Shown here in pieces: positions 1-8,267 of a stretch of DNA of 64,000 nt. This DNA comes from Thiohalocapsa sp963695445 (GTDB lineage Bacteria; Pseudomonadota; Gammaproteobacteria; Chromatiales; Chromatiaceae), in the NCBI GenBank assembly GCA_963695445.1, contig CAVOGV010000055.1, positions 29,130 through 93,129 of the forward strand. The letters are read 5' to 3'. The position numbers and the translations under genes were made by a program. The notes below the pieces were generated by a model. The model saw only the letters and a program-made list of their open reading frames with translations, had not been told where the DNA came from and made no database searches. Each line of letters begins with the position of its first letter. The first letter of the stretch is position 1.

Positions 1-84
1 ACCGATGCCCATCACGTATCTCATGGGTTGCGGCGAGATCAACCTCGGCTTCACTGCCGTTCGGCAATTTCCCTTGAGGGCTGT

Positions 85-1563
85 ATGCACACCCCGTTCG
101 ACCGCCTCCCGGAGCGCCTCTTCTCGCCCCTGGCCGGCCCCAATCGGCGCATCTACGGGGCCTTGTTGCTGGACCTCTACCCGCTGTTTTTCGACCAGGT
201 GCACACGGATGTCTTTCCATCGCGGGAGACGGTGCGGCACGAGATCGAGGAGCGGCTCGCGGTGCAGGCCGCGGTCTGGCAGCGAGAGGCGGACAGCGAC
301 GGCGTGCCCGAGCAAACGGAGCCGCCGCCGGATGTCACGCCAGCGGCTGCTGCCTATCGCCGCCTGCTGGACGCCGGCTGGCTGGAGGAGGAGGTTGACG
401 GCTACCGCACCCGGGTGACCGTGCCGCCGGCGGTGGGCCTGCTGTGGGCGGCGCTGGTGGAGATCGCCCGGCCCGACCGCGTGTTCTATGGCGGCATGGT
501 CCTGTCCATCCACAATAATCTCCAACGCGCCTGGGAGGAGCCGGCGGAGCAGGTGTTGGCCCTGCGTCAGGCGGCGCGGGAGGCACAGCGTTTTCTGACC
601 CACCTGAACACCATGATCTACGGGCTCAAGGGCCTGCTCGGCGAGATCGCCACGAGCCGCGACCATCGTGACGTACTGAGTAGCTTCTTCGACGCCTTTG
701 TCGAGCGCATCCTGGTGCAGGACTACAAGCGCTTGAAGACGCGCAATAACCCGTTCCGCTTCCGCCAGCAGATCCTCCAGCGCACGCGGGAGCTGGAATA
801 CGACCCGGCCCGGCGCGCGGCCTTGCTGGAGGGCTTTCTCGCGCAGACCGGTGCCAGTGACCGCGAGCAGGCGCAGACGGCCATCGACGATGACATCCGC
901 CGGCTGCGGCAGGTCTTCGAGCAGCTCGACGGCCATCTGGCGCGCGTGGACCGCTATCGTGAGCGCTTGGAGCGACGCGTCGCCGACACCGTGCGCTACC
1001 TGGACCACGGTCGCCCCGGCCAGGCGGCAAGGATGGCCGAGCTGCTGCAGCAGTTGGGGCCGGTGCTGGCCGGGCTCGACGACGGCGCCGACGCGTCGCT
1101 GCCGCTGCCCATGCTCACGCTGCGGCCGCTGGCAGCCCACGGCCTCCGGGAGCCGGCCCGCCAGCGCACCCCGCCGCCGCCGCGCCCCCTGCGCAGTCGG
1201 CCCCTAGACCCGGCCGCCCGTGCACGGCAGCAGGCGTTGCGCGCCTATCTGGACCGCCGCCGCATCGACCCAAAGCGTATTGGCCGCTACCTGGAGGCCC
1301 AGCTCGGCGAGCGCCCCAGTCTGCACGGCACGGAACTGCGCATCGACGGCGTCGAGGACTTCATCGCCTTCACCCATTGCCGGCACCTGGCGTACCTCCC
1401 CGGCGGCGATGCGCTGCGGCGTGTATTCCAGATCGAGCACCCGCCCGGCGAGATCGACAATGCCTGGGTGCGCTGTCCAGCCTTCACCGTGCATCGGCGC
1501 ACCGGCGGCACGGTACAGGCCGATCCGCCCGGCGGCCCGGGAGGCCCATCTGATGCTCCGTGA
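85..1563 (+). CDS. jetA: Wadjet subunit JetA
   Basis: First gene of a four-gene Wadjet operon. In characterised Wadjet systems JetA and JetB join the SMC-like JetC to form a DNA-extruding complex that recognises small circular DNA, and JetD cleaves it. The ATG at 85 (492 aa) has GAGG about six bases upstream and is preferred over an in-frame ATG at 28. The N-terminus reads FSPLAGPNRRIYGALLLDLY, which resembles the JetA family, followed by a mainly helical, Arg-rich protein as expected for a kleisin partner (a MukF/condensin-like role). The last 11 bases overlap jetB. Identification rests strongly on the neighbours JetB, JetC and JetD. I do not assign a Wadjet subtype. Confidence 0.85.
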   Translation: MHTPFDRLPERLFSPLAGPNRRIYGALLLDLYPLFFDQVHTDVFPSRETVRHEIEERLAVQAAVWQREADSDGVPEQTEPPPDVTPAAAAYRRLLDAGWLEEEVDGYRTRVTVPPAVGLLWAALVEIARPDRVFYGGMVLSIHNNLQRAWEEPAEQVLALRQAAREAQRFLTHLNTMIYGLKGLLGEIATSRDHRDVLSSFFDAFVERILVQDYKRLKTRNNPFRFRQQILQRTRELEYDPARRAALLEGFLAQTGASDREQAQTAIDDDIRRLRQVFEQLDGHLARVDRYRERLERRVADTVRYLDHGRPGQAARMAELLQQLGPVLAGLDDGADASLPLPMLTLRPLAAHGLREPARQRTPPPPRPLRSRPLDPAARARQQALRAYLDRRRIDPKRIGRYLEAQLGERPSLHGTELRIDGVEDFIAFTHCRHLAYLPGGDALRRVFQIEHPPGEIDNAWVRCPAFTVHRRTGGTVQADPPGGPGGPSDAP

Positions 1564-2251
1564 TCTGCGGCAGGTTTGCGAGCGCGACGAGTCCGGCGAA
1601 CCCGACGATTTCCGCGCCGCCGCCCGCGCCTTGCTGACCCACCAGTTCCTCCTGCTGGAGCGGCCCCGCGACCGCGCCGTCTACCGGCTGGTGGCCAACC
1701 AGTTCGACTACTTCACCGACCTGCTCGACGCGCTCGGTTGGACGCTGCACCGCGACGACCAACTCGGCATCATCGGCGTGCTGCCGCTGGAGACCGAGGC
1801 CTATGCCCGGCTGCGCCTCACCGACACCCTGGTGCTGCTGTGCCTGCGCCTGCTCTACGAGGAAGGCGTCGAGCGCTTCGAGGTCCGTGACGGCGCCGTC
1901 TACACCGCCACCGAGACCTTGCTCGGGCGCTATGAGACCCTGCTCAAGCGACCTCGCCCGAGACGACCGGAGCTGATGGACATCCTGGCCCGCCTGCGCC
2001 GCCACGCCCTGATCGAGATCGGCGACGACGACGAGACCGGGCTGCCGATGCTGCGCATTCTGCCCACCATTCGCCTAGTCACCGGGGGGCGCGTGCAAGA
2101 ACGTATCCGCGCCTTCATCGAAGCGGCAGCACCCGGAGACGACGCCGAAGACGGCGACGATGACAACGACGAGGACAACGACGAGGGCAGCGGCGAGGGC
2201 GACGGCGAGGACGACGGCGAGGACGGCGGCGAGGGCGACGACACACCGTGA
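1553..2251 (+). CDS. jetB: Wadjet subunit JetB (DUF4194-like) with acidic tail
   Basis: Small winged-helix-type subunit (232 aa) that corresponds by position and size to JetB, the MukE-like partner in the Wadjet SMC complex. The ATG at 1553 overlaps the end of jetA by 11 bases, and the stop overlaps the GTG of jetC in a GTGA junction, so the operon is translationally coupled. The body (residues 1 to about 190) contains the pattern LLTHQFLL...RLTDTLVLLCLRLLYEEG. The last roughly 40 residues are almost only Asp, Glu, Gly and Asn, encoded by GAC/GGC/GAG repeats at about 2130-2245. I do not expect such a tail in the family; it may be disordered or a DNA-mimic-like segment. Function from the family, tail role unknown. 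Confidence 0.85.
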   Translation: MLRDLRQVCERDESGEPDDFRAAARALLTHQFLLLERPRDRAVYRLVANQFDYFTDLLDALGWTLHRDDQLGIIGVLPLETEAYARLRLTDTLVLLCLRLLYEEGVERFEVRDGAVYTATETLLGRYETLLKRPRPRRPELMDILARLRRHALIEIGDDDETGLPMLRILPTIRLVTGGRVQERIRAFIEAAAPGDDAEDGDDDNDEDNDEGSGEGDGEDDGEDGGEGDDTP

Positions 2252-5200
2252 AACGCCTCGTCCGCCTGCTGCTGATCAATTGGTACCGCGTCGAGCAGGC
2301 CAGCATCGCCATCGACGGCCACACCGCGGTGATCGGCCCCAACGCCTCGGGCAAGTCGTCGCTGCTGGACGCCGTCCAGGCCGTGCTGGTGGGCGCCGAT
2401 AAGCGCTGGTGGCAGCCCAACGCCAGCGCCGGCGAGAAGAGCACCCGCAGCCTGCGCGACTACTGCCTCGGGGTCGTCCGCGACCCCGACAGCGCCGACC
2501 TGTCGGCGGCGTTTCGGCCACGCGAGCAGGCGCTGACCTACCTGGCGCTGGTCTTCCACGACACCGACGGGGGCGGGCCGGTCAGCATCGGCCTGGCGCT
2601 GCATGCGAGACTCGACGAGTCGCAGGAATCCATCGACGGGCGCTTCATCGCCGACGGGCTGGACCTGATACTGCCGGACCTGGTGGACCGCACCGAGTCG
2701 GGCAGCCAGCCGAAGCCCTGGAAGCGGCTGCGCGAGGAGCTGCGCGGGCGCATCGGTGAGTGCATGCGGGTCTACGCGCAGTCCGGCGAGTACCAGCGCA
2801 ACCTCTGCGCCGTGCTCTCGGATGGTCGCCGCTACCTGGACGAGCGCCGCTGGCTCCGGGCGCTGCGCAACGCCATCACCTTCGCCCCGATTCGCAACGT
2901 CTCGGACTTTGTGCGCGAGTACGTGTTGGAGCGCCGCCCCATTGAGGTCCGCGCGCTGCAGCAGGCGTTGCAGAACTATCGCGATATCCAGGGCCGCACC
3001 CGCGAGGCGCGCCAGCGCGAAGAGGCTCTGGCGGCGATGGACAAGGACCACCGCCGTGCGGAGCAGGCCGAGCGGCTCGCGCTGGCCTTCCGCTGGGTCG
3101 CCGCCGAGGCGAGCTTCAATGCGCTGGAGGCCGAGGCCGCTCCGCTGCGCGACGCCTTGGCGGCGCTTGCCAAGTCCATCGCCGAACTCACCGAACGCAT
3201 CGGCGTGCTGGCGCAGCAATGGCAGGCCGCCGACACCGCCCTGGAAGAGGCAAACCGACGCCTCGCCGCCACCGACGTCGAACAGCAGCGCGCGCGTATC
3301 AAGGCTCAGCGCCAGACCGCCGTGCAGGATCTGGCCCGCATCGAACAGGCCATCGACGGCGCCCGCCGCGGGTTCGGCAAGGCCCATGCATTGCTCGACC
3401 GGGCGCAGGAACTGGACGACCCGCCCTTGGTTGCCGCACTTGAGTCCCTGGCTCGGCAATTGCCAGGGGCCGACGAGCTGCTGGCCGCCACCTGGCCGAT
3501 GGCGCCGGCGGACGTCATGACGGCCGTGCGTCCTTTGCAGCCGCTGCTGGACCAGGCGATGGAGCGGCTGCGCGAACGCCTTGAATCTCTGGTGGTGGAA
3601 GAGGCCGAACTGCGCCGAGCGCTGGAGACGCTGAAGGCCGGCATCGATCGCCTGGAGCAGGGTGCGAGCGACCTCAGGCCCGCAACCGAGCGCCTCATCG
3701 GCCTGCTGGCCGAGCACGGCATCCACGCCGTACCCCTCTGCGATCGGCTTGAGGTGGACGACGAGCACTGGCGCGACGCCCTGGAGGCCTTCCTCGGCGG
3801 CCTGCGCGAGGCGCTGTTGGTCGCGCCCGAGCAAGTGCGCGAGGCCATCCGGCTCTATCGCGTCGAGGGCCGGCGGCTCGGCATCCATGGCAGCCGCGTC
3901 ATCAACACGCTGAAGACCGACGACTGGCTCCACCGCCGCGAGCCCGGCAGCCTGGCCGAGGTCGCCCGCAGCGACGACCGGCACGCGCTGGCCTATCTGA
4001 ATCGCCGGGCCGGGAACCTGCTGCGGGTCGAGACCGAGGACGAACTGCTGCGTCACGACCGTGCCATTACCGCCGACGGCATGCTCGCCAGTGGCGGTTC
4101 CGTGCAGCGGCTGCGCCCGGAGGAGCCGATGCTCGGGCGCGACGCCCGCGCCCGCCGCTTGGAACAGTTGAAACAGCGCTTCGCGACCGACAGCAAGGCG
4201 CACTACGACAAGCAGCAACGCAAACAGGCCGTGCAGCAGCTGCGCGAGCAGCAGGTACAGCCCCTGGCACAGCACCTGGACGCCTTCCCGGACCTGGTCG
4301 CGCTCGCGGCACATCGGGGCGAACGACAAGTCACCCTTGAGCAACTCGCCGCGGAGGAGCAGGCCCTGCTGGACGACACCGAGTACCAGCGCCTAAAACA
4401 AGCGGTCGCCGACAAACGCGCCGACCGCGAGCGCCTGCGGGCCGCGCAGGAGCAGGCCAAGACCCAGCGCAGCGAGGGCGAGAAGCACCAGCAGAAGATG
4501 CAGATTGAAGCCGACCGGCTCGCCGCGCAGACAGACGCCGCGGCACAACAACGCAGCGCACTCCAGCAGACCGACGTCTTCGACGCCCAACTTGCCGCCG
4601 AGCGACTGGAACGGCTCCAGGCGCAGGCGCTGTTCCAGGACGAAGACGCCGGCGCCTGGCGCGCACTGGGCGATGAGGCCCAGCGCCGCGCCGGCATTCA
4701 GCAAAGCACCGCCAACAAGGCCCGCGAGCGCGCCCGCGATGCCCTGAACGAGTACCTGCATCGCTGGTCCGCCGAGGAGCGCCCGGCCGTGCTCGGCGGC
4801 GACGACCATCCGGCCCGGTCCGCCTGGGTCATGGCCGAACTCACGCGCGTGCGCGACACCCAATTGGCGCGCTACGAGACCGAGGCCGAGAACGCCCTGC
4901 GCGAGGCGGAATTCGCCTTCCGCGCGGACTTCGTCGGCAAGCTCCAAGAAGGCTTTGTCGTGCTCGACGAGCAGCTCAAGGAGCTGAACCGCAATCTGAG
5001 AAATCGCCCCTTCCACGGCCAGTATTATCATTTCACCAAGCAGCCGGAGCCGGACCTAAAGCAGGTGCTCGCCTGGGTGCAGGACTGGACCCCGGAGCAA
5101 GGCGGCGACGTCGGCGGCCTGTTCGATTCCGCCAGCGACCCGAGCCACCCACACCGCGAGGCCATCGCCCAGGTGCGCGGCCTGCTGATGGAGGCCGGCG

Positions 5201-5826
5201 GCGGTGAGTCCGCCGCCGCGAGGGGGCAGTTCGGCCGAGCTCCGGTCGGCGCAGCCCCGGCCGGCACGAGCACCGAGCGCCCCGGCAACGCGAGCCGAGA
5301 CGGGCACGAGCACCTGTCGGACTACCGCCGTTACTTCCACTTCGACGTGCGCATGAGCGACCGCCGCGACGGCGGCGGCAACCCGGAGCTGTTGTCGCGG
5401 CGGCTCGGCAAGGGCTCCGGCGGCGAGCACCAATCGCCCTTCTATGTCGCCATCGGCGCCGCGCTGGCCGCCGCCTACCGCATCGAGCGCGACGAGACCG
5501 GCGGGCTGCGCGGCGGCATGGCGCTTGCCATCTTCGACGAGGCCTTCTCCAAGCTCGACGTGCAAAACAGCGCCAGTGCCCTCGGCTTCCTCGACGGCCT
5601 GGGTCTCCAGGTGCTGCTGGCCGCCCCAGACGAGAAGTACGGCCAGATCGCCGAGCACGTGGACAGCATCGTCAACGTCTACCGCGACGGCGGCGACGTG
5701 CACATCGACACCGAGCGCATCAAGCCCGAGGCGCGCCGCGCCCTGGCCGCCGACAACCCGCTGCGCGCCGACGCCGCGTCTTCGAACGACGACCGGCCGG
5801 ACGACAATGGTCGGGCCGAGGACTGA
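2248..5826 (+). CDS. jetC: Wadjet SMC-like ATPase JetC
   Basis: SMC/MukB-like motor ATPase of the Wadjet complex (1192 aa, GTG start in a GTGA overlap with jetB). The Walker A motif is GPNASGKS at residues 30-37. A long region rich in Glu, Ala, Arg and Leu follows, consistent with antiparallel coiled-coil arms. The C-terminal head has the signature SGGEHQ near residue 1057 and a Walker B LAIFDEAFSKLD near 1095. In the family, ATP hydrolysis drives loop extrusion on circular DNA. An unusual low-complexity stretch rich in Gly, Ala and Arg lies at about residues 980-1018, just before the conserved LSDYRRYFHFDVRM, and its DNA contains a GC-rich hairpin. Otherwise all ATPase motifs are intact. Confidence 0.93.
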   Translation: MKRLVRLLLINWYRVEQASIAIDGHTAVIGPNASGKSSLLDAVQAVLVGADKRWWQPNASAGEKSTRSLRDYCLGVVRDPDSADLSAAFRPREQALTYLALVFHDTDGGGPVSIGLALHARLDESQESIDGRFIADGLDLILPDLVDRTESGSQPKPWKRLREELRGRIGECMRVYAQSGEYQRNLCAVLSDGRRYLDERRWLRALRNAITFAPIRNVSDFVREYVLERRPIEVRALQQALQNYRDIQGRTREARQREEALAAMDKDHRRAEQAERLALAFRWVAAEASFNALEAEAAPLRDALAALAKSIAELTERIGVLAQQWQAADTALEEANRRLAATDVEQQRARIKAQRQTAVQDLARIEQAIDGARRGFGKAHALLDRAQELDDPPLVAALESLARQLPGADELLAATWPMAPADVMTAVRPLQPLLDQAMERLRERLESLVVEEAELRRALETLKAGIDRLEQGASDLRPATERLIGLLAEHGIHAVPLCDRLEVDDEHWRDALEAFLGGLREALLVAPEQVREAIRLYRVEGRRLGIHGSRVINTLKTDDWLHRREPGSLAEVARSDDRHALAYLNRRAGNLLRVETEDELLRHDRAITADGMLASGGSVQRLRPEEPMLGRDARARRLEQLKQRFATDSKAHYDKQQRKQAVQQLREQQVQPLAQHLDAFPDLVALAAHRGERQVTLEQLAAEEQALLDDTEYQRLKQAVADKRADRERLRAAQEQAKTQRSEGEKHQQKMQIEADRLAAQTDAAAQQRSALQQTDVFDAQLAAERLERLQAQALFQDEDAGAWRALGDEAQRRAGIQQSTANKARERARDALNEYLHRWSAEERPAVLGGDDHPARSAWVMAELTRVRDTQLARYETEAENALREAEFAFRADFVGKLQEGFVVLDEQLKELNRNLRNRPFHGQYYHFTKQPEPDLKQVLAWVQDWTPEQGGDVGGLFDSASDPSHPHREAIAQVRGLLMEAGGGESAAARGQFGRAPVGAAPAGTSTERPGNASRDGHEHLSDYRRYFHFDVRMSDRRDGGGNPELLSRRLGKGSGGEHQSPFYVAIGAALAAAYRIERDETGGLRGGMALAIFDEAFSKLDVQNSASALGFLDGLGLQVLLAAPDEKYGQIAEHVDSIVNVYRDGGDVHIDTERIKPEARRALAADNPLRADAASSNDDRPDDNGRAED

Positions 5827-5857
5827 TCCCCTATTTGCCGAGCAAGCAGGCCGTAGC

Positions 5858-7066
5858 ATGCATCCCGTTGCCAGCCAACTGCTCCGCAAGCTGCTCGAAC
5901 AGGCCGACCGCGGCGGACGCCCCACCGTTGCCATCAGCGAACGCTCGGCCCGCGAGTACTTCCAACTCGCGGCCCCCAGCGACCGTGAGCTCATCCACGC
6001 GGCGCTCGCCAACGCCGAGGCGGACGGCGCCGTCACCCTCGACTGGGGCCGCGGCGCGGCCTCCCGCGACCTGATCCGTATCCGGCTCGCCGACGCCGAC
6101 CGCCTGGCGGAGCACCTCGGCGCTCCCCGCGCGGCGCAACTGGCCGCCCGGATCGAGCATGACATAGGCCCCCTGTTGCGCGACGCCCCGGACTGGCTCC
6201 GCACCGCCCTCGAAGACGCCCTTGCCCGCTGGCGGCGCGGCGCCAACGCCTTCGGGCTGCCGCCGGCGGACATCGACGCGGCCCGGCGCCTGTTTCGCGT
6301 GGCCTGCGCAATCGCGGCCGGCGAGCACCGCGACCTGGACCTGCGCCGCTTCAGCGTCCGCGTCCTCGGCGACACCAAGGCAGTGGAGCGGCTGCTTGGA
6401 CGGCTTGCCGGCCTATTGCGCCGCAACCCCGAATGGGCCGAGATCGATGACGACAATCAGCTGTATCAGGCCCTGGGCCTGGAGAAATTCCCGCCGGCGG
6501 TGTTCATCCGGGGCGCCCTGCGGCTGCGCTATGGCCTTAAGGCCGCGCACGCCCGCGACTGGGACCTGGCGCTGCTCCAGCCCTACGTCGCCATCGCCCC
6601 GGACGCCGTCCACGCCGTCAATATCGGCGCCACCCCACCCTACCTGCTCACCATCGAGAATCTCGCGAGCTTCCAGCGCCAGGTCCGCGAGGTGGTCGAT
6701 GGCGGCCTCGTGCTCTACACGGCTGGCTTCCCGGCACCAGCGCTGGTGCGCTTCATCGGCAGGCTCGACGCCGTGTTGCCCCTGAGCTGCCCATTCTTCC
6801 ACTGGGGTGATCGCGACCCCGGCGGCCTTGAGATCCTGCGCGCGGTCGCCGCCGCCTGTCCGCGGCATCCGCTGCAACCGCACCTGATGCACCGGCCCGC
6901 GCCGGACTGCCCGCCCTTCACCAGCGACGAGATCCGCCGGCTGCGGCGCATCGCCGACACGGACAGCACCGTCGCCGTCCACGCCCGCCGCTGGCTCGAC
7001 GCCGATCTGGGCCGCCTGGAGCAAGAGGCAATCGATCCGGAGGCACCGTTGGCCATTCCGCCCTGA
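5858..7066 (+). CDS. jetD: Wadjet nuclease JetD (Toprim domain)
   Basis: Toprim-type endonuclease of the Wadjet system (402 aa from the ATG at 5858, 31 bases after jetC; an in-frame ATG at 5804 inside the jetC end is an alternative start). In characterised systems JetD resembles the topoisomerase VI/Spo11 A subunit and cuts plasmid DNA after JetABC extrusion. The Toprim metal ligands are visible: Glu267 in LLTIENLASF and Asp318/Asp320 in HWGDRDPGG. The N-terminal third (about 1-190) is a helical domain expected to contact the complex or DNA. The size matches the family. All four jet genes are uninterrupted, so the system should be functional. Confidence 0.92.
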   Translation: MHPVASQLLRKLLEQADRGGRPTVAISERSAREYFQLAAPSDRELIHAALANAEADGAVTLDWGRGAASRDLIRIRLADADRLAEHLGAPRAAQLAARIEHDIGPLLRDAPDWLRTALEDALARWRRGANAFGLPPADIDAARRLFRVACAIAAGEHRDLDLRRFSVRVLGDTKAVERLLGRLAGLLRRNPEWAEIDDDNQLYQALGLEKFPPAVFIRGALRLRYGLKAAHARDWDLALLQPYVAIAPDAVHAVNIGATPPYLLTIENLASFQRQVREVVDGGLVLYTAGFPAPALVRFIGRLDAVLPLSCPFFHWGDRDPGGLEILRAVAAACPRHPLQPHLMHRPAPDCPPFTSDEIRRLRRIADTDSTVAVHARRWLDADLGRLEQEAIDPEAPLAIPP

Positions 7067-7188
7067 CCATTACGCCGCTCCAAGAGCCGAGGCAAACATT
7101 CTGATCATCAATGGGGTGCGATAACTTAGGGCGGACCTTGTTCAGAGATCGGGCGCAGCGGGCGCACCTCAGCGACAGCCCACGTTTT

Positions 7189-7437
7189 TTACAAAGCAAG
7201 CTCTCCTTGCTCGCTGGTATCCGTCTCCTTTTGGGGGCGTCCCAGTATCCGCTTCCGGGTTCGCCGACCGAGCATGGCGGCGATCTGCCGCTTGAACTTG
7301 GGGCGGCCGAGCACGAAGCCGGCATTGGTGCGGTCGTGCGTGCGCTGGAGCGGTTCGTCGCCCAGCTCGTCCTTGAAGCGGTCTTCGCACAGTCCGCCGC
7401 TACGCTGATAGGTGCGTTTGATGGCCTGATCGACCAT
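7189..7437 (-). pseudogene. RAYT transposase C-terminal remnant
   Basis: The minus strand encodes a fragment with the pattern GFVLGRPKFKRQIAAMLGRR followed by a Gly-Arg-Pro-Gln-Lys end. This resembles the C-terminal tail of REP-associated tyrosine transposases (IS200-like, HUH family). The upstream catalytic domain with its HUH motif and Tyr is absent: the frame has no recognisable RAYT sequence beyond about 7437. I read it as the tail of a deleted transposase stranded between the Wadjet operon and the toxin-antitoxin pair. The complementary open frame at 7111-7503 has no recognisable features and is probably a shadow. Confidence 0.6.
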
Positions 7438-7472
7438 CTGCTTGCTCCAGCCCCGCCGACGCTTGGCGCTGG

Positions 7473-7504
7473 CGCTTGGCCAAGCTGGCCAAGCGAGTTA
7501 TGAT
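7473..7504 (+). promoter_or_regulatory. Toxin-antitoxin promoter with operator palindrome
   Basis: A perfect inverted repeat with 10-bp arms and a 3-bp spacer (CGCTTGGCCA-AGC-TGGCCAAGCG, 7473-7495) lies directly upstream of the antitoxin. It overlaps a candidate promoter: TTGGCC at 7476-7481, a 17-bp spacer, then TATGAT at 7499-7504. Binding at the palindrome would cover the -35 box and spacer. Phd/YefM antitoxins commonly repress their own operon through such palindromes, so autoregulation is inferred. Confidence 0.6.
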
Positions 7505-7533
7505 CGCGCGAGCAGTGATTACTGGAGCCTCCC

Positions 7534-7770
7534 ATGCAAGTCAATATGCTCGAAGCCAAGAATCAACTCTCGAAACTGGTCAAGGCGGCCGTCTCCGGCG
7601 AGGAAGTCATCATCGCCAGCAACGGCCAGGCCCAAGTCCGGCTGGTGCCCTGCGCAGACTCTCCGGGGTTGCGGCATTGGGGCAGGTTGGCCGGACAATT
7701 GGCGGACACCGACCAGGCATTCAGTGAAGGAGCAGATGCAGAAGTGGGCAAGCTGTTTGGTGTCCAATGA
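7534..7770 (+). CDS. Phd/YefM-type antitoxin
   Basis: A 78-residue antitoxin. The N-terminus MQVNMLEAKNQLSKLVKAA is the typical Phd/YefM DNA-binding fold (beta strand, then the AKNQLSKLV helix), followed by GEEVIIASNGQAQVRLVP. The acidic C-terminal segment should wrap and inhibit the toxin. The ATG at 7534 has GGAG at 7524-7527. The stop overlaps the toxin start (ATGA), so the two proteins are co-translated. The palindrome at 7473-7495 is the likely autoregulatory operator. The pair lies in a defence-like region next to Wadjet. Confidence 0.9.
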   Translation: MQVNMLEAKNQLSKLVKAAVSGEEVIIASNGQAQVRLVPCADSPGLRHWGRLAGQLADTDQAFSEGADAEVGKLFGVQ

Positions 7771-8141
7771 GATTGCTGCTCGACACGCAGGTGATGCTGT
7801 GGTGGCTGCTGGGCGACCAGCGCCTGCGGCGGGAGACACGCGAGTTGATGGCAACAACCGCCTGCATGATCTCCGTCGCCAGCATCTGGGAGGTCGCCAT
7901 CAAGCACCGCATCGGCAAGCTGCCGATCGATCCGGTTAGGTTCCGCGACCACAGTCTTTCCGTAGGCGCCGCGCTGTTGGCGATCAATGATGCGCATGCC
8001 ATCGAGACGGCCGGGCTTCCCGGCATCCATGAAGACCCGTTCGACCGGTTGATGATTGCCCAAGCGCGCATCGAAGGTCTGACGGCAGTCTCGTCCGACA
8101 CTCGCTGGAGCGAATATAGCGTTGCGCTGCATCGGCCATAG
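7767..8141 (+). CDS. vapC: PIN-domain toxin, VapC family
   Basis: A 124-residue PIN-domain ribonuclease toxin. The acidic metal-binding residues of the family are visible: Asp6 in LLLDTQ, Glu42 in SVASIWEVAIK, Asp93 in PFDRLMIAQA and Asp111 in SSDTRW. VapC toxins cleave tRNA or rRNA when freed from the antitoxin; the target here cannot be read from sequence. The start overlaps the antitoxin stop by four bases. The product is full length with an intact active site, so the pair should be functional. Confidence 0.92.
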   Translation: MRLLLDTQVMLWWLLGDQRLRRETRELMATTACMISVASIWEVAIKHRIGKLPIDPVRFRDHSLSVGAALLAINDAHAIETAGLPGIHEDPFDRLMIAQARIEGLTAVSSDTRWSEYSVALHRP

Positions 8142-8267
8142 GTGCTTATCGACGGCGGACCGTTACAGCAGGCGGCTTCGACGATGCGGAAAGTGCGGAC
8201 GTACCGTCTTCGCGGTTGAGCGGGCGTCGGCTGGTCTTCAGGCGTTGGCCCCAACGGCAGGAGAGAC

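Noticed and set aside
1930..4344. An 804-codon open frame on the minus strand opposite jetB/jetC
   Set aside because: It is the complement of the well-supported jet genes, has no domain or ribosome-binding site, and such long shadows are common in DNA of this GC content.
7111..7503. A 130-codon plus-strand frame after jetD as a possible fifth Wadjet gene
   Set aside because: The opposite strand matches the tail of a RAYT transposase, and the plus frame is Leu/Ala/Pro-rich without features.
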